A stretch of 64,000 bases of DNA from Pantoea sp. At-9b. Its GTDB lineage: Bacteria > Pseudomonadota > Gammaproteobacteria > Enterobacterales > Enterobacteriaceae. The notes under the pieces are model-generated. The model was given only the letters and a program-made list of their open reading frames with translations, was not told where the DNA came from and did no database searches. This document shows positions 6,872-15,372 of this stretch, in pieces (the first letter of the stretch is position 1; each line of letters begins with the position of its first letter). The stretch is taken from NCBI RefSeq assembly GCF_000175935.2, contig NC_014837.1, positions 3,286,001 through 3,350,000 of the forward strand. Reading direction: 5' to 3'. Position numbers and translations under genes: made by a program.

Positions 6872-9595
6872 TTAAAACCACTGACCAAAACGTTTGATAT
6901 AGAGGGTTTTCATCCCCTGAGCCACCAGGCAATAACCCAGTAAGGTCGCGACCAGCCAGGGGAAATAGGCCCACGGCAACGGGACCAATCCCACCATCGC
7001 GCCCAACGGTGAGAACGGCAGCAATATCCCTGCCAGCATCACACCGGCCGTTGTAAGCAGCACGGGTAACGCTGCGCGACTCTGAATAAACGGGATCTTT
7101 TGGGTACGCAGCATATGCACCACCAATGTCTGCGACAGCAATCCCTCAACAAACCAACCGGACTGGAACAGCGACTGCATAGCCGGAGAGTTAGCGGCGA
7201 ACACATACCACATCACCGCAAAGGTCGTGATGTCGAAGATCGAGGATGTCGGCCCAATCCACAACATAAAACGTTTGATGTTGCGCGCATCCCATTTACG
7301 CGGTTTACGCAGGAATTCGCGGTCCATTTTGTCCCACGGCAGTGCCAGCTGCGAGACGTCATACATCAGGTTCTGAATCAACAAATGAATCGCCAGCATC
7401 GGCAGGAACGGAATAAACGCACTTGCCACCAGTACCGAGAACACGTTGCCAAAGTTAGAGCTGGCGGTCATGTTGAGGTACTTAATGATATTGCCGAAGG
7501 TTTCACGCCCCTTCATCACCCCGGCTTCCAACACCATCAAATCTTTTTCCAGCAGAATGATATCAGAGGACTCCTTCGCGATATCTGCGGCACTGTCCAC
7601 TGAGATCCCGACATCGGCATCACGCAGCGCCGGGGCATCATTGATACCATCACCAAGAAAGCCCACGGTATGATCCTGCTGCTGCAAGGCACGCAGAATG
7701 CGCGATTTTTGTAACGGCGACAGTTTGGCAAACACAGCGCTACGTACCGCTACCGCTGCCAGCTGCTCATCATTCATGGCAGCGATATCATCACCCGTGA
7801 TAATGGTGCCACAGTCGATCCCCACCTGCTGGCAGATACGCGCGGTGACCACCGGGTTATCCCCGGTCAGCACTTTAACGCTAACACCATTCTCCTGAAG
7901 CGCGGTGATCGCTTTTGCCGCACTCTCCTTCGGCGGATCGAGGAAGGTCAGCAACCCTTCCACCGTCAGCCCCTGTTCATCGGCCACGCTCAATGCCTGT
8001 TGCAGGCCCGGTTCGGGTAGTACACGGCTGGCCACCAGCAAAACGCGAAACCCTTGTTGGTTATATTGATGTGCCAGCGCCAGCAGCTCCGCACGGCGGG
8101 TTTCATTAAGCGGCTGGATCAGTTTACCTTCACGTTCAGCGACGGAAATACTCAGCATCTCTTCTACCGCGCCTTTACAGATCAGCAACTGCTGGCCGAG
8201 ACGGCGGTCGCCCACCACCACGGATACACGGCGACGGACAAAATCAAACGGTAACTCATCCACTTTGCTGTAATAATCAGCCACCGCATGGCTGACGCGG
8301 GTTTCACCGTAACGCAGGATCGCGCGATCCATCAGGTTAGGCGTGCTGCTCTGGTAGTGGCTGTTCAACCAGCTCAGCATCAACACGCGCGAGTTCTCTA
8401 CACCTGCACAATCCAGGTGGTGCTCCAGAATGATGTTGTCCTGGGTCAGTGTGCCGGTTTTGTCGGTACACAGGATATCCATTGCGCCCAGGTTCTGAAT
8501 CGCGTTCAGGCGTTTCACAATCACTTTGCGGCGCGACATGGCGATCGCCCCTTTCGCCAGGTTCGAGCTGACGATCATCGGCAACATTTCCGGCGTCAGA
8601 CCAACCGCGACCGCCAGCGCAAACAGGGTGGCATCCAGCCAGTCACCTTTGGTCAGGCCATTAATCAGCAACACCACTGGCACCATCACCAGCATAAAGC
8701 GAATCAATAACCAACTGACGCTATTTACTCCCCGGTCAAAGGCGGTTTGTGTGCGATTGCCCACAATGGATTTCGCCAGGCTGCCAAAATAGGTTTCTTC
8801 ACCGGTTGCCACCACCACCGCTTTGGCGGTACCGCTGGAGACGTTGGTCCCCATCAGGCAGATGCTACCCAGCTCTAGCAAGGATGCGCCCTGCTGATTT
8901 TCGCTGCTGCTTTTGCTCGCCACATTACCGGTGACATCATATTTTTCCACCGGCAGCGATTCGCCGGTCAAAATCGCCTGGCTGATAAACAAATCGCGTG
9001 AATCCAGCAGACGCACATCGGCTGGCACCAGATCCCCGGCAGACAGCCAGATAATGTCCCCCGGCACCAGCGTGGTGATATCCACTTCCTGTTTGCGGGC
9101 GGGTTGCTGTGCCGATTCACGCCGCTGCACCGTGGCGGTGGTACGCACCATCGATTTCAGCGCCTGGGCGGCTTTATTGGTGCGGAACTCCTGCCAGAAG
9201 CGCAGTAAACCGCTCAACGTCACCATCGTCACAATGATGATCACGCCGGTCAGATCGGTCTCCTCACCGCGACGAGCGGGCAGCCAGAAATCGGTGAAGA
9301 AACTCACCAGGGCCAGCACCATCAGGACATAAATAAACGGATTGTTGAATGCCTGTACCAACTGCACCAACGCCGGTGGTGCTTTGTCATGTGCCACCTG
9401 ATTGTGGCCAAACACCGCAAGGCGCGCTTCGGCTTCGCTGTCACTCAGCCCCTGTGCATCGCTGTGCATACGTGCCAAGGTTTCATTCACGGTGAAAGCC
9501 GCTTCTTCTTCAATCAGATAGCGAGGCGTTTTCTGGCGCGGCGGACGTGCAAAGTTCAGCACACTTTTTTCATTATTGAGTTTCATGTCAGTCAT
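6872..9595 (-). CDS. mgtA: Magnesium-transporting P-type ATPase MgtA/MgtB
   Basis: 907 residues, matching the 898-908 of MgtA/MgtB. This inner-membrane pump imports Mg2+ at the cost of ATP under low-magnesium conditions. All P-type signatures are present: TGES in the actuator domain, DKTGTLT with the phosphorylated Asp at roughly residue 385, KVLTGDNP, and GDGINDAPALRDAD near the hinge; membrane segments surround them. The start is taken at the ATG at 9595, with GAGGA about nine bases upstream; an ATG at 9586 is a possible alternative. MgtA and MgtB cannot be told apart with certainty. It has a leader of about 460 bases with short ORFs and hairpins, and a 27-residue peptide gene follows. Confidence 0.95.
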   Translation of the reverse strand: MTDMKLNNEKSVLNFARPPRQKTPRYLIEEEAAFTVNETLARMHSDAQGLSDSEAEARLAVFGHNQVAHDKAPPALVQLVQAFNNPFIYVLMVLALVSFFTDFWLPARRGEETDLTGVIIIVTMVTLSGLLRFWQEFRTNKAAQALKSMVRTTATVQRRESAQQPARKQEVDITTLVPGDIIWLSAGDLVPADVRLLDSRDLFISQAILTGESLPVEKYDVTGNVASKSSSENQQGASLLELGSICLMGTNVSSGTAKAVVVATGEETYFGSLAKSIVGNRTQTAFDRGVNSVSWLLIRFMLVMVPVVLLINGLTKGDWLDATLFALAVAVGLTPEMLPMIVSSNLAKGAIAMSRRKVIVKRLNAIQNLGAMDILCTDKTGTLTQDNIILEHHLDCAGVENSRVLMLSWLNSHYQSSTPNLMDRAILRYGETRVSHAVADYYSKVDELPFDFVRRRVSVVVGDRRLGQQLLICKGAVEEMLSISVAEREGKLIQPLNETRRAELLALAHQYNQQGFRVLLVASRVLPEPGLQQALSVADEQGLTVEGLLTFLDPPKESAAKAITALQENGVSVKVLTGDNPVVTARICQQVGIDCGTIITGDDIAAMNDEQLAAVAVRSAVFAKLSPLQKSRILRALQQQDHTVGFLGDGINDAPALRDADVGISVDSAADIAKESSDIILLEKDLMVLEAGVMKGRETFGNIIKYLNMTASSNFGNVFSVLVASAFIPFLPMLAIHLLIQNLMYDVSQLALPWDKMDREFLRKPRKWDARNIKRFMLWIGPTSSIFDITTFAVMWYVFAANSPAMQSLFQSGWFVEGLLSQTLVVHMLRTQKIPFIQSRAALPVLLTTAGVMLAGILLPFSPLGAMVGLVPLPWAYFPWLVATLLGYCLVAQGMKTLYIKRFGQWF

Positions 9596-9676
9596 CGTGA
9601 CATTCCTCTTTTTACGGCAATAAATATCCCTGCATGTCAGGCATGCATTATTGGGGGGCAAATTAACGGCTATGCG

Positions 9677-9712
9677 TTATTTAGAAAAAAACAACCTGTC
9701 GGGATTTTTCAT
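9677..9712 (-). CDS. Leader short ORF 3 of mgtA (11 residues)
   Basis: The frame reads MKNPDRLFFSK and stops at 9677-9679. GGGAGG lies four bases before the ATG, a near-perfect ribosome-binding site, which is why I list it. It is 81 bases upstream of the mgtA start. The peptide has one proline and two phenylalanine codons; the T-rich codons create a run of seven T in the RNA. Whether it regulates mgtA is unknown. Confidence 0.4.
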   Translation of the reverse strand: MKNPDRLFFSK

Positions 9713-9745
9713 ATATCCTCCCGGAAATAAACAATAAATAACTCA

Positions 9746-9760
9746 CCTGCCTGGCAGGCA
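9746..9760 (-). other. Small palindrome in the mgtA leader
   Basis: CCTGCC and GGCAGG flank a single base, a GC-rich palindrome between leader ORF 2 and leader ORF 3. It has no T-run and is not a canonical terminator. Confidence 0.3.
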
Positions 9761-9813
9761 AGAAGCAGAACGTTAAGATGTGGGGCTGTGCACGACAGGC
9801 GCAGCAAAACTCA

Positions 9814-9834
9814 GCACACTGAAGATCAGTGTGC
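9814..9834 (-). promoter_or_regulatory. Hairpin overlapping the stop codon of mgtA leader ORF 2
   Basis: A perfect 9-bp stem (GCACACTGA / TCAGTGTGC) with a three-base loop. The 5' arm on the minus strand is exactly the last two sense codons and the TGA of leader ORF 2, so translation of that ORF to its end must open the stem. This is the geometry of translation-coupled leader control. Confidence 0.55.
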
Positions 9835-9876
9835 GCACCGAGGTGGAGGGAAAAGTGCGTGTAAAATCATATGCAT
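9826..9876 (-). CDS. Leader short ORF 2 of mgtA, proline-rich (mgtL-like, 16 residues)
   Basis: The frame reads MHMILHALFPPPRCAH. CGGGGA ends about nine bases before the first ATG. Three consecutive proline codons lie before the stop, whose codon forms part of a 9-bp hairpin. In Salmonella and E. coli the mgtA leader encodes the proline-rich peptide MgtL; slow decoding of its proline codons changes leader folding and lets transcription continue into mgtA. Sequence identity with MgtL is not evident, but position, proline cluster and hairpin coupling agree. The same sense is therefore inferred. Confidence 0.55.
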   Translation of the reverse strand: MHMILHALFPPPRCAH

Positions 9877-9947
9877 GACGTTAATCCCCGAGCGTTAGCC
9901 CGTACCAAATCTACATAAGGGGAACAATCGTCAGAAATGAGAGAGGA

Positions 9948-9977
9948 TTGCTGCCCGCCGACGCCGGCAAGCAGCAA
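9948..9977 (-). promoter_or_regulatory. Strong GC hairpin in the mgtA leader
   Basis: On the minus strand a 12-bp stem including two T-G wobble pairs (outer TTGCTGC / GCAGCAA) encloses a six-base loop. It lies between leader ORF 1 and leader ORF 2. It has no following T-run, so it is probably a leader structure, not a terminator. Confidence 0.55.
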
Positions 9978-9993
9978 CAAAAGAATTCGTGCG

Positions 9994-10035
9994 TCAGCTT
10001 GCCTTGTGTAATGCTAAATAAGGGTGACTGTCCAA
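9994..10035 (-). CDS. Leader short ORF 1 of mgtA (13 residues, TTG start)
   Basis: The frame reads MDSHPYLALHKAS from a TTG at 10035. AGGAG at 10043-10047 is seven bases upstream, which is ideal spacing, and the predicted transcription start lies about 20 bases further up, so this would be the first start site on the mRNA. Translation is unproven and TTG starts are weak. Confidence 0.35.
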   Translation of the reverse strand: MDSHPYLALHKAS

Positions 10036-10063
10036 CTGAATTCTCCTGTTTGAAGTTGCGGCC

Positions 10064-10091
10064 ATTATATTCCCGGCCTGCGCATTGTAAA
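10064..10091 (-). promoter_or_regulatory. mgtA: Sigma70 promoter of the mgtA leader
   Basis: On the minus strand the -35 is TTTACA at 10086-10091, then a 16-base spacer, then a perfect -10 TATAAT at 10064-10069. It gives a leader of about 460 bases before the mgtA ATG. It is the best promoter-like pair in the 711-base interval 9596-10306 on that strand. Confidence 0.65.
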
Positions 10092-10115
10092 GTTAATTAT
10101 CCGGCCATCGATTTC

Positions 10116-10197
10116 CGTTTAATTTCCGTTGTAAATTGCCGGAGATCCCTGCCGCCAAATGTTAAGGTTTCGCAAATCCATTAACCTCCTTATAACC
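10116..10197 (-). promoter_or_regulatory. Two PhoP-box-like direct repeats upstream of mgtA
   Basis: PhoP boxes are two GGTTTA-like hexamers at an 11-base period. On the minus strand at 10181-10197 there is GGTTAT, AAGGA, GGTTAA. On the plus strand at 10116-10132 there is CGTTTA, ATTTC, CGTTGT. The second is 25 bases upstream of the -35 in reverse orientation; the first is about 90 bases upstream. Known mgtA genes are PhoPQ-activated, so one or both may be functional; each deviates from consensus. The rest of 10198-10306 holds the promoter of the divergent ABC operon, which I cannot pinpoint. Confidence 0.35.
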
Positions 10198-10306
10198 GTA
10201 ACGTTAGGCTTAGAACAATCAGGCATATGCATAGCCGATAATTGACTATTCTTCATGACAGCGCTTTCGTAAACTCGCGTTACTTTTTATAAGGCAAGGA
10301 AATCAC

Positions 10307-11875
10307 ATGAAAAAAATAATCCCCTCCCTGCTGGCGTTATCGATGGTAGCCGCTTTCACCACTCAAGCTGCCACGCCGAAAGATACGCTGGTGATTGCCC
10401 AATCCACTGACGATGCCGACAGCTTTGACCCGGCGAAAGGGTTTGAACTGACCACGGTACAAGCGTTTACTAACCTTTATCAACGTCTGGTCCAGTCTAA
10501 CCCGCAGAATCCAACCGAACTGCAACCGACGCTCGCCACCTCGTGGCAACCGGGTAGCGACAACCGCAGCCTGACCTTTGCACTGCGCAAAGACGCGAAA
10601 TTCTCCAGCGGTAATCCGCTGCGCCCGGAAGATGTGATCTTCTCCTTGGGCCGCGTGGTGAAACTGAACCTCGATCCTTCCTTTATCCTGACCCAGTTGG
10701 GCTGGAACAAAGACAACGTCGACAGTTTCCTGACCAAGGTTGACGATAACCACGTCAAAATCAGCTGGAGCGCCAACGTCAGCCCGGCTTACGTGTTGAG
10801 CCTGCTCTCGGCACCGGTATCCTCAATTGTTGATGAGAAAACGGCGCAGGCGCACGAGAAAAATGGCGACTTCGGCAATGGCTGGCTGGCGACGAACTCC
10901 GCAGGCAGCGGTCCGTATCAGATTCGCAAAGTGGTACTGCATGAAGTGGTGTTGCTGACGGCTAACCCAACCTCTCCGGCTGGCGCGCCGAAACTGAAAA
11001 ATATCCTGATTAAAAACGTGCCGGAACCGGCTGCCCGTCGTCTGCTGCTGGAACAGGGCGATGTGGATATCGCACGTAATCTTGGCGCTGACCAAATCGC
11101 CGCGCTGAAAGGCAAAGCAGGCGTCAAAACCGAAGCAATCCCGATGGCCTCGCTGTACTACATCCAGTTCAACGTCGGTAGCGATCCGGTACTGAAAAAC
11201 CCGGCCCTGTGGGAAGCGGCACGTTACCTGTTCGACTATAAAGGTATCGCTAACGATCTGCTGAAAGGTCAGTTCGAGGTGCATCAGACTTTCCTGCCGA
11301 AAGGTTTCCTCGGCGCGCTGAACGATACCCCGTACAGCTACGATCCGGAAAAAGCCAAAGCGATTCTGAAGAAAGCCGGTCTGACTAACGTCAGCTTTAC
11401 CCTCTCCACCAGCAACCAGCCGCCGTATCTCGACATCGCGCAAGCGTTGCAGGGCAGCTTTGCCAAAGGTGGCGTGAAAGTTGAAGTCCAGCCGGGCCTC
11501 AGCTCTGAAGTCTCCACCAAAGTGAAAGCGCATCAGTATCAGGCCACACTGAATGCCTGGGGTGCCGACTACTTCGATCCCAACACCAACGCCGCTTCTT
11601 TCGCTTACAACCCGGAAGATGGTAGCAAAACCATCGCTTACCGTTCCGACTGGCACATCCCGGAGTTAAGCAAACAAACCCTGGCGGCCACCGCCGAGAG
11701 CGACAACAACAAACGTGTTGAGCTGTACCAGGCGATGCAGCGTGAAGTGTTGAAGAACTCACCGTATGTGATTGGCTTGCAGGCACGTAACCTGATTGCG
11801 TTACGCGATAACCTGAAAGGCTATGTGCAGGGTATCAACCCGGATATGGTGTATTACTCACAGGTCACCAAGTAA
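10307..11875 (+). CDS. Dpp/Opp-type ABC transporter substrate-binding protein (SBP_bac_5)
   Basis: 522 residues with an N-terminal Sec signal peptide (cleavage near TTQA-AT). The mature protein has family-5 features: DTLVIAQS at the start, SFDPAKGFELTT, LRKDAKFSSGNPLRPEDVIFSL and the NSAGSGPYQI segment. It binds the ligand in the periplasm for the two permeases and two ATPases that follow without gaps. The family covers dipeptides, oligopeptides, nickel chelates, opines, glutathione and sugars; the ligand cannot be set from sequence alone. AAGGA lies seven bases before the ATG. Confidence 0.9.
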   Translation: MKKIIPSLLALSMVAAFTTQAATPKDTLVIAQSTDDADSFDPAKGFELTTVQAFTNLYQRLVQSNPQNPTELQPTLATSWQPGSDNRSLTFALRKDAKFSSGNPLRPEDVIFSLGRVVKLNLDPSFILTQLGWNKDNVDSFLTKVDDNHVKISWSANVSPAYVLSLLSAPVSSIVDEKTAQAHEKNGDFGNGWLATNSAGSGPYQIRKVVLHEVVLLTANPTSPAGAPKLKNILIKNVPEPAARRLLLEQGDVDIARNLGADQIAALKGKAGVKTEAIPMASLYYIQFNVGSDPVLKNPALWEAARYLFDYKGIANDLLKGQFEVHQTFLPKGFLGALNDTPYSYDPEKAKAILKKAGLTNVSFTLSTSNQPPYLDIAQALQGSFAKGGVKVEVQPGLSSEVSTKVKAHQYQATLNAWGADYFDPNTNAASFAYNPEDGSKTIAYRSDWHIPELSKQTLAATAESDNNKRVELYQAMQREVLKNSPYVIGLQARNLIALRDNLKGYVQGINPDMVYYSQVTK

Positions 11876-12927
11876 TGGCGGCGTCAGCCCCACAGGCCGG
11901 GTTCGCCCGGCCACTCTGGCAACGCACCAGCCGCCTGCTCACCAGCCTGCTGTCGCTGCTGGTGACGTTGGTCGGCCTGTTAGCGTTTACCTTTATGCTG
12001 TCGCACCTGTCGCCGGTCGACCCGGTGCAGCAGATCGCCGGCGATCACGCCAGTGAAGCCACCTATGCGCAGGTACGTCACGATCTCGGCCTCGATCAAC
12101 CGGTGTTGGTGCAGTTCTGGCGCTATATCAGCCAGCTGGCGCAGGGTAATCTTGGGCTGTCGCATCTGACCAATCAGCCGGTGAGTGCCGACCTGATGCG
12201 CACCTTCCCGGCCACCATTGAGCTGGCGACCTGTTCGATGATTTTTGCCGCCGTGTTCGGCGTGGCGCTGGCGCTGCTGGCCGCATGGAAGCCGGGCAGC
12301 ATCATTGACAACGTGGCGCGTTTTATTTCGCTACTCGGCTACTCGGTGCCGGTGTTCTGGCTCGGCCTGCTGGGTCTGCTGTTGTTTTATGCCGTGCTGC
12401 ACTGGTCTGCCGGGCCGGGGCAGTTAGATGATATCTGGATTTATACGCTGGAGCCGAAAACGGGCTTTGTGCTGATTGATAGCTGGCTGTCGGGCGATGC
12501 GGAGATGTTCCGCAACGCCATTGCCCATATCTGGCTGCCGGTGGTGATCCTTGGCCTGCTGGCGATGGCGGGCATTACGCGTCTGTTGCGTGCTGCGCTA
12601 CTGGAAGAGAGCAGCAAGGAGTATGTCATCCTGGCACGCGCCAAAGGTGCTGGCCGCACGCGTATTCTGCTGCGCCATATTTTTCCCAATGTGCTGGGCA
12701 CGCTGATCACCGTTATCGCCCTCTCTTACGCCACCTTGCTGGAAGGTTCAGTGCTGACGGAAACCGTTTTTGCCTGGCCGGGGGTGGGACGCTATATGAC
12801 CAATGCCCTGTTCTCCGCCGATGTTCCGGCGATTCTCGGCGCCACCTTGCTGATTGGCAGCTGCTTTATCCTGCTCAACGCCGTGGCCGACGCCCTGACC
12901 TGGTTAACCGATCCGAGAACCCGATGA
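11875..12927 (+). CDS. ABC importer permease, DppB-like
   Basis: 350 residues, six membrane segments. The N-terminal segment LVGLLAFTFMLSHLSPVDPVQQIAG is of the DppB/OppB type, and the ATPase-contact EAA loop reads EYVILARAKGAGRTRILLRH. The ATG shares its first base with the TAA of the binding-protein gene, so translation is coupled. It pairs with the next permease to form the membrane channel. Confidence 0.9.
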   Translation: MAASAPQAGFARPLWQRTSRLLTSLLSLLVTLVGLLAFTFMLSHLSPVDPVQQIAGDHASEATYAQVRHDLGLDQPVLVQFWRYISQLAQGNLGLSHLTNQPVSADLMRTFPATIELATCSMIFAAVFGVALALLAAWKPGSIIDNVARFISLLGYSVPVFWLGLLGLLLFYAVLHWSAGPGQLDDIWIYTLEPKTGFVLIDSWLSGDAEMFRNAIAHIWLPVVILGLLAMAGITRLLRAALLEESSKEYVILARAKGAGRTRILLRHIFPNVLGTLITVIALSYATLLEGSVLTETVFAWPGVGRYMTNALFSADVPAILGATLLIGSCFILLNAVADALTWLTDPRTR

Positions 12928-13781
12928 CTCAACAACTCTCTGAACTGGAAACTTTGCGCCCGCGCCGCAGCCGTCGCCGCATCACCTCGCTCAGCATTGG
13001 CCTGACGTTAATCGCCATTCTGCTGGTGATGGCGATTTTTGCCCCGCTGCTGGCCCCTGACGATCCCAATGTGCAAACCATCGGCATGCGCTTGCTGCCG
13101 CCCTCCGCCGCCCACTGGTTCGGCACCGATGGTTTTGGTCGCGATCTGCTGTCGCGCGTGATTTATGGCACCCGCCCAACGCTGATGCTGGTAACATTGA
13201 TTCTGGTGCTGACTATTCCGGTTGGCCTGTTGGTCGGTATCACCGCCGGTTATGTTGGCGGCTGGACCGAACGCGTTTTGATGCGCATTACCGATATCTT
13301 TCTTTCGCTGCCTAACCTGGTGATCGCACTGGCGTTTGTCGCCATGCTTGGCCCCGGTCTGATGAACGGTGCGCTGGCGTTAGCACTCACCAGTTGGCCG
13401 CCATTTGCCCGTCAGGCGCGTGCTGAGACTCTGGCATTGCGCCGCAGCGATTATCTCGCCGCCGCACGTATGCAAGGCATCACCGGCCTGCGCCTGATGT
13501 TTGGCCATATCCTGCCACTCTGCCTACCCACGGCGGTGGTGCGTGCCGCGCTGAGCCTTGGTGGCATCATTCTTTCCGCTGCCGGTTTGGGTTTCCTCGG
13601 GATGGGGGTACAGCCGCCGACCGCAGAATGGGGATCGATGGTAGCGGAAGGCAGTAAAGTGATTTTCGACCAATGGTGGGTCGCCGCTGCACCCGGCGGG
13701 GCTATTTTGCTTGCCAGCCTGGCGTTTAACCTGACAGGCGACGGCCTGCGCGATCAACTGGATACCCGTCATGCCAAATAA
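12924..13781 (+). CDS. ABC importer permease, DppC-like
   Basis: 285 residues, six membrane segments. DppC/OppC features: an N-terminal cytoplasmic stretch, then a helix ending PLLAPDDPN, HWFGTDGFGRDLLSRVIYG, and the EAA loop DYLAAARMQGITGLRLMFGH. It starts within the stop of the first permease (ATGA) and overlaps the next ATPase gene by 11 bases. Confidence 0.9.
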   Translation: MTQQLSELETLRPRRSRRRITSLSIGLTLIAILLVMAIFAPLLAPDDPNVQTIGMRLLPPSAAHWFGTDGFGRDLLSRVIYGTRPTLMLVTLILVLTIPVGLLVGITAGYVGGWTERVLMRITDIFLSLPNLVIALAFVAMLGPGLMNGALALALTSWPPFARQARAETLALRRSDYLAAARMQGITGLRLMFGHILPLCLPTAVVRAALSLGGIILSAAGLGFLGMGVQPPTAEWGSMVAEGSKVIFDQWWVAAAPGGAILLASLAFNLTGDGLRDQLDTRHAK

Positions 13782-14604
13782 TCTGTTAATTGATGCCCAG
13801 GGCCTGACCATTCGTAGCGATGATGCCTTGCTGGTCGACAACATCCACTTGCAGCTGGGGCGTGAACGTGTGGCGCTGGTCGGCGAGTCCGGCTCAGGCA
13901 AATCCCTCACCGCCCGCACCCTGATGGGCCTGCTGGCACCGTCGTTACATTTGCAGGCGGAACGTTTGCAGGTGGTCGGGGAGGATGCACTACATATGCG
14001 GGAGCGTGACTGGAGCCGACTGCGCGGTAGCAAAGTGGCGATGGTGATGCAGGACCCGAAATATGCACTCAACCCGACGCGCACCATCGGCTGGCAGGTG
14101 GAGGAGCCGCTGGTGCTGCATCATCGTCTGAGCCGTGCCGAGCGCAAAGAGAAGGTGTGCGAGATGCTGGATGCGGTGGGGTTGCCCGATCCACGCCAGT
14201 TGATGAAGCGTTATCCTCATCAGCTCTCCGGCGGTATGGGGCAGCGCGTGATGCTGGCGATTGCCCTTATCACCGATCCTGAACTGCTGATCGCCGATGA
14301 ACCCACCTCAGCGCTCGATCACGCCATGCGCGATCAGGTGCTGGCGCTGATTCGTCGTCTGGTGGAACAACGCAATATGGGGCTACTGCTGATCAGCCAC
14401 GATCTGCAACAGGTATCAGAGCACTGCGAACGGGTGATGGTGATGTACAAAGGCAAACTGCTGGACACGCTGCCTGCGGCGGCGTTGTCCCACGCCAGCC
14501 ATCCTTATACCCGCACGCTGTGGGCCTGCCGACCGAGCAAAGCCACCCACGGCACCGCACTGCCGGTACTGGATCGTGCCGCTCTGGAGCAGAACCATGA
14601 TTGA
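13771..14604 (+). CDS. ABC importer ATP-binding protein, DppD-like
   Basis: 277 residues. Walker A GESGSGKS at about residue 38, Q-loop MVMQDP, signature LSGGMGQR, Walker B LLIADEP and the switch histidine in LISHD are all present. The C-terminal tail includes HPYTRTLWACRP, as in oligopeptide-importer ATPases. It overlaps the previous permease by 11 bases and the next ATPase by 8. The two ATPases together drive import. Confidence 0.9.
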   Translation: MPNNLLIDAQGLTIRSDDALLVDNIHLQLGRERVALVGESGSGKSLTARTLMGLLAPSLHLQAERLQVVGEDALHMRERDWSRLRGSKVAMVMQDPKYALNPTRTIGWQVEEPLVLHHRLSRAERKEKVCEMLDAVGLPDPRQLMKRYPHQLSGGMGQRVMLAIALITDPELLIADEPTSALDHAMRDQVLALIRRLVEQRNMGLLLISHDLQQVSEHCERVMVMYKGKLLDTLPAAALSHASHPYTRTLWACRPSKATHGTALPVLDRAALEQNHD

Positions 14605-15274
14605 GTTATCCAACCTGAGCGTGTCGCATAAGCAGGGCTACGAGCTGCGTACCGTGGTGCATGACGTCACCCTGAACGTGAAAGCGGGCGAATGTTTTGG
14701 CCTGGTGGGGCCATCAGGCTGCGGCAAGTCGTCGTTATTGTGGGTGATCGCCGGACTGAACCCACACTGGTCAGGCAGCATGGCGCTGGCAGGCACCCAC
14801 GTGCAGCCAGGCAAGCCATTTACCGGCCAGTTACGTCGTGATGTGCAAATGGTGTTTCAGGACCCCTACGCGTCACTGCATCCACGTCACCGGCTGCGCC
14901 GCACGCTGGCCGAGCCACTGAAGATGCTGAAACAGGATAATATCGACGATCGTATCAACGAAGGTTTTCGGCATGTCGGTCTCGATCCGGCGTTAGCCGA
15001 TCGCTATCCGCATCAGTTGTCCGGCGGTCAGCGCCAGCGCGTGGCGATCGTGCGCGCCCTGCTGTTGCAGCCAAAGATCCTGCTGCTGGATGAGCCGACC
15101 TCCGCGCTGGATATGTCGGTACAGGCGGAGATCCTCAATCTGTTAAACGATCTGAAGCGTGATGACGGGCTGACGATGGTGCTGGTAAGCCACGATCCTG
15201 ATGTTATCGATCATATGTGCGACCGCGCGGTGCGTATGGCTCAGGGGCGGATTGTTGAACAGTTAAGTGCCTAA
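14597..15274 (+). CDS. ABC importer ATP-binding protein, DppF-like
   Basis: 225 residues. Walker [11 protein letters not shown]-loop MVFQDPYASLHPRH, signature LSGGQRQR, Walker B ILLLDEP and the switch LVSHDPDVI are complete. The ATG at 14597 overlaps the previous stop and has GGAG seven bases upstream; an upstream in-frame ATG at 14576 lies inside the previous gene and is less likely. It is shorter than DppF (about 330 residues) because the C-terminal oligopeptide-binding tail is missing. Last gene of the operon; a REP-like repeat follows. Confidence 0.88.
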   Translation: MIELSNLSVSHKQGYELRTVVHDVTLNVKAGECFGLVGPSGCGKSSLLWVIAGLNPHWSGSMALAGTHVQPGKPFTGQLRRDVQMVFQDPYASLHPRHRLRRTLAEPLKMLKQDNIDDRINEGFRHVGLDPALADRYPHQLSGGQRQRVAIVRALLLQPKILLLDEPTSALDMSVQAEILNLLNDLKRDDGLTMVLVSHDPDVIDHMCDRAVRMAQGRIVEQLSA

Positions 15275-15287
15275 ATGGTCGCACACT

Positions 15288-15352
15288 CCCGTAGCGGCGC
15301 GATTTATCGCGCAGAGCGGTTAAAACCGCGCGATAAATCGCGCCGCTACGGG
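15288..15352. repeat. REP-like inverted repeat, copy 1
   Basis: A 65-base element with 25-base perfect arms (CCCGTAGCGGCGCGATTTAT and on, with its complement) around a centre that is itself a small palindrome (GCGGT / ACCGC). The same core recurs at 30961-30988 and 45014-45084. It lies between convergent operons, 14 bases after a stop codon. Confidence 0.8.
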
Positions 15353-15372
15353 TGGATGCATCACGCAATCCA

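Noticed and set aside
9677..9725. Intrinsic terminator in the mgtA leader (CGGGA / TCCCG followed by seven T)
   Set aside because: The stem is only 5 bp with a 14-base loop, and eight bases separate it from the T-run; too weak to call.
10823..11656. 277-codon minus-strand frame opposite the Dpp-type binding-protein gene
   Set aside because: Shadow of a clear ABC binding-protein gene; composition and lack of motifs speak against coding.
15288..15352. Possible CRISPR or attachment site
   Set aside because: A single inverted repeat pair without regularly spaced direct repeats or spacers; identical cores elsewhere are intergenic REP-like copies.
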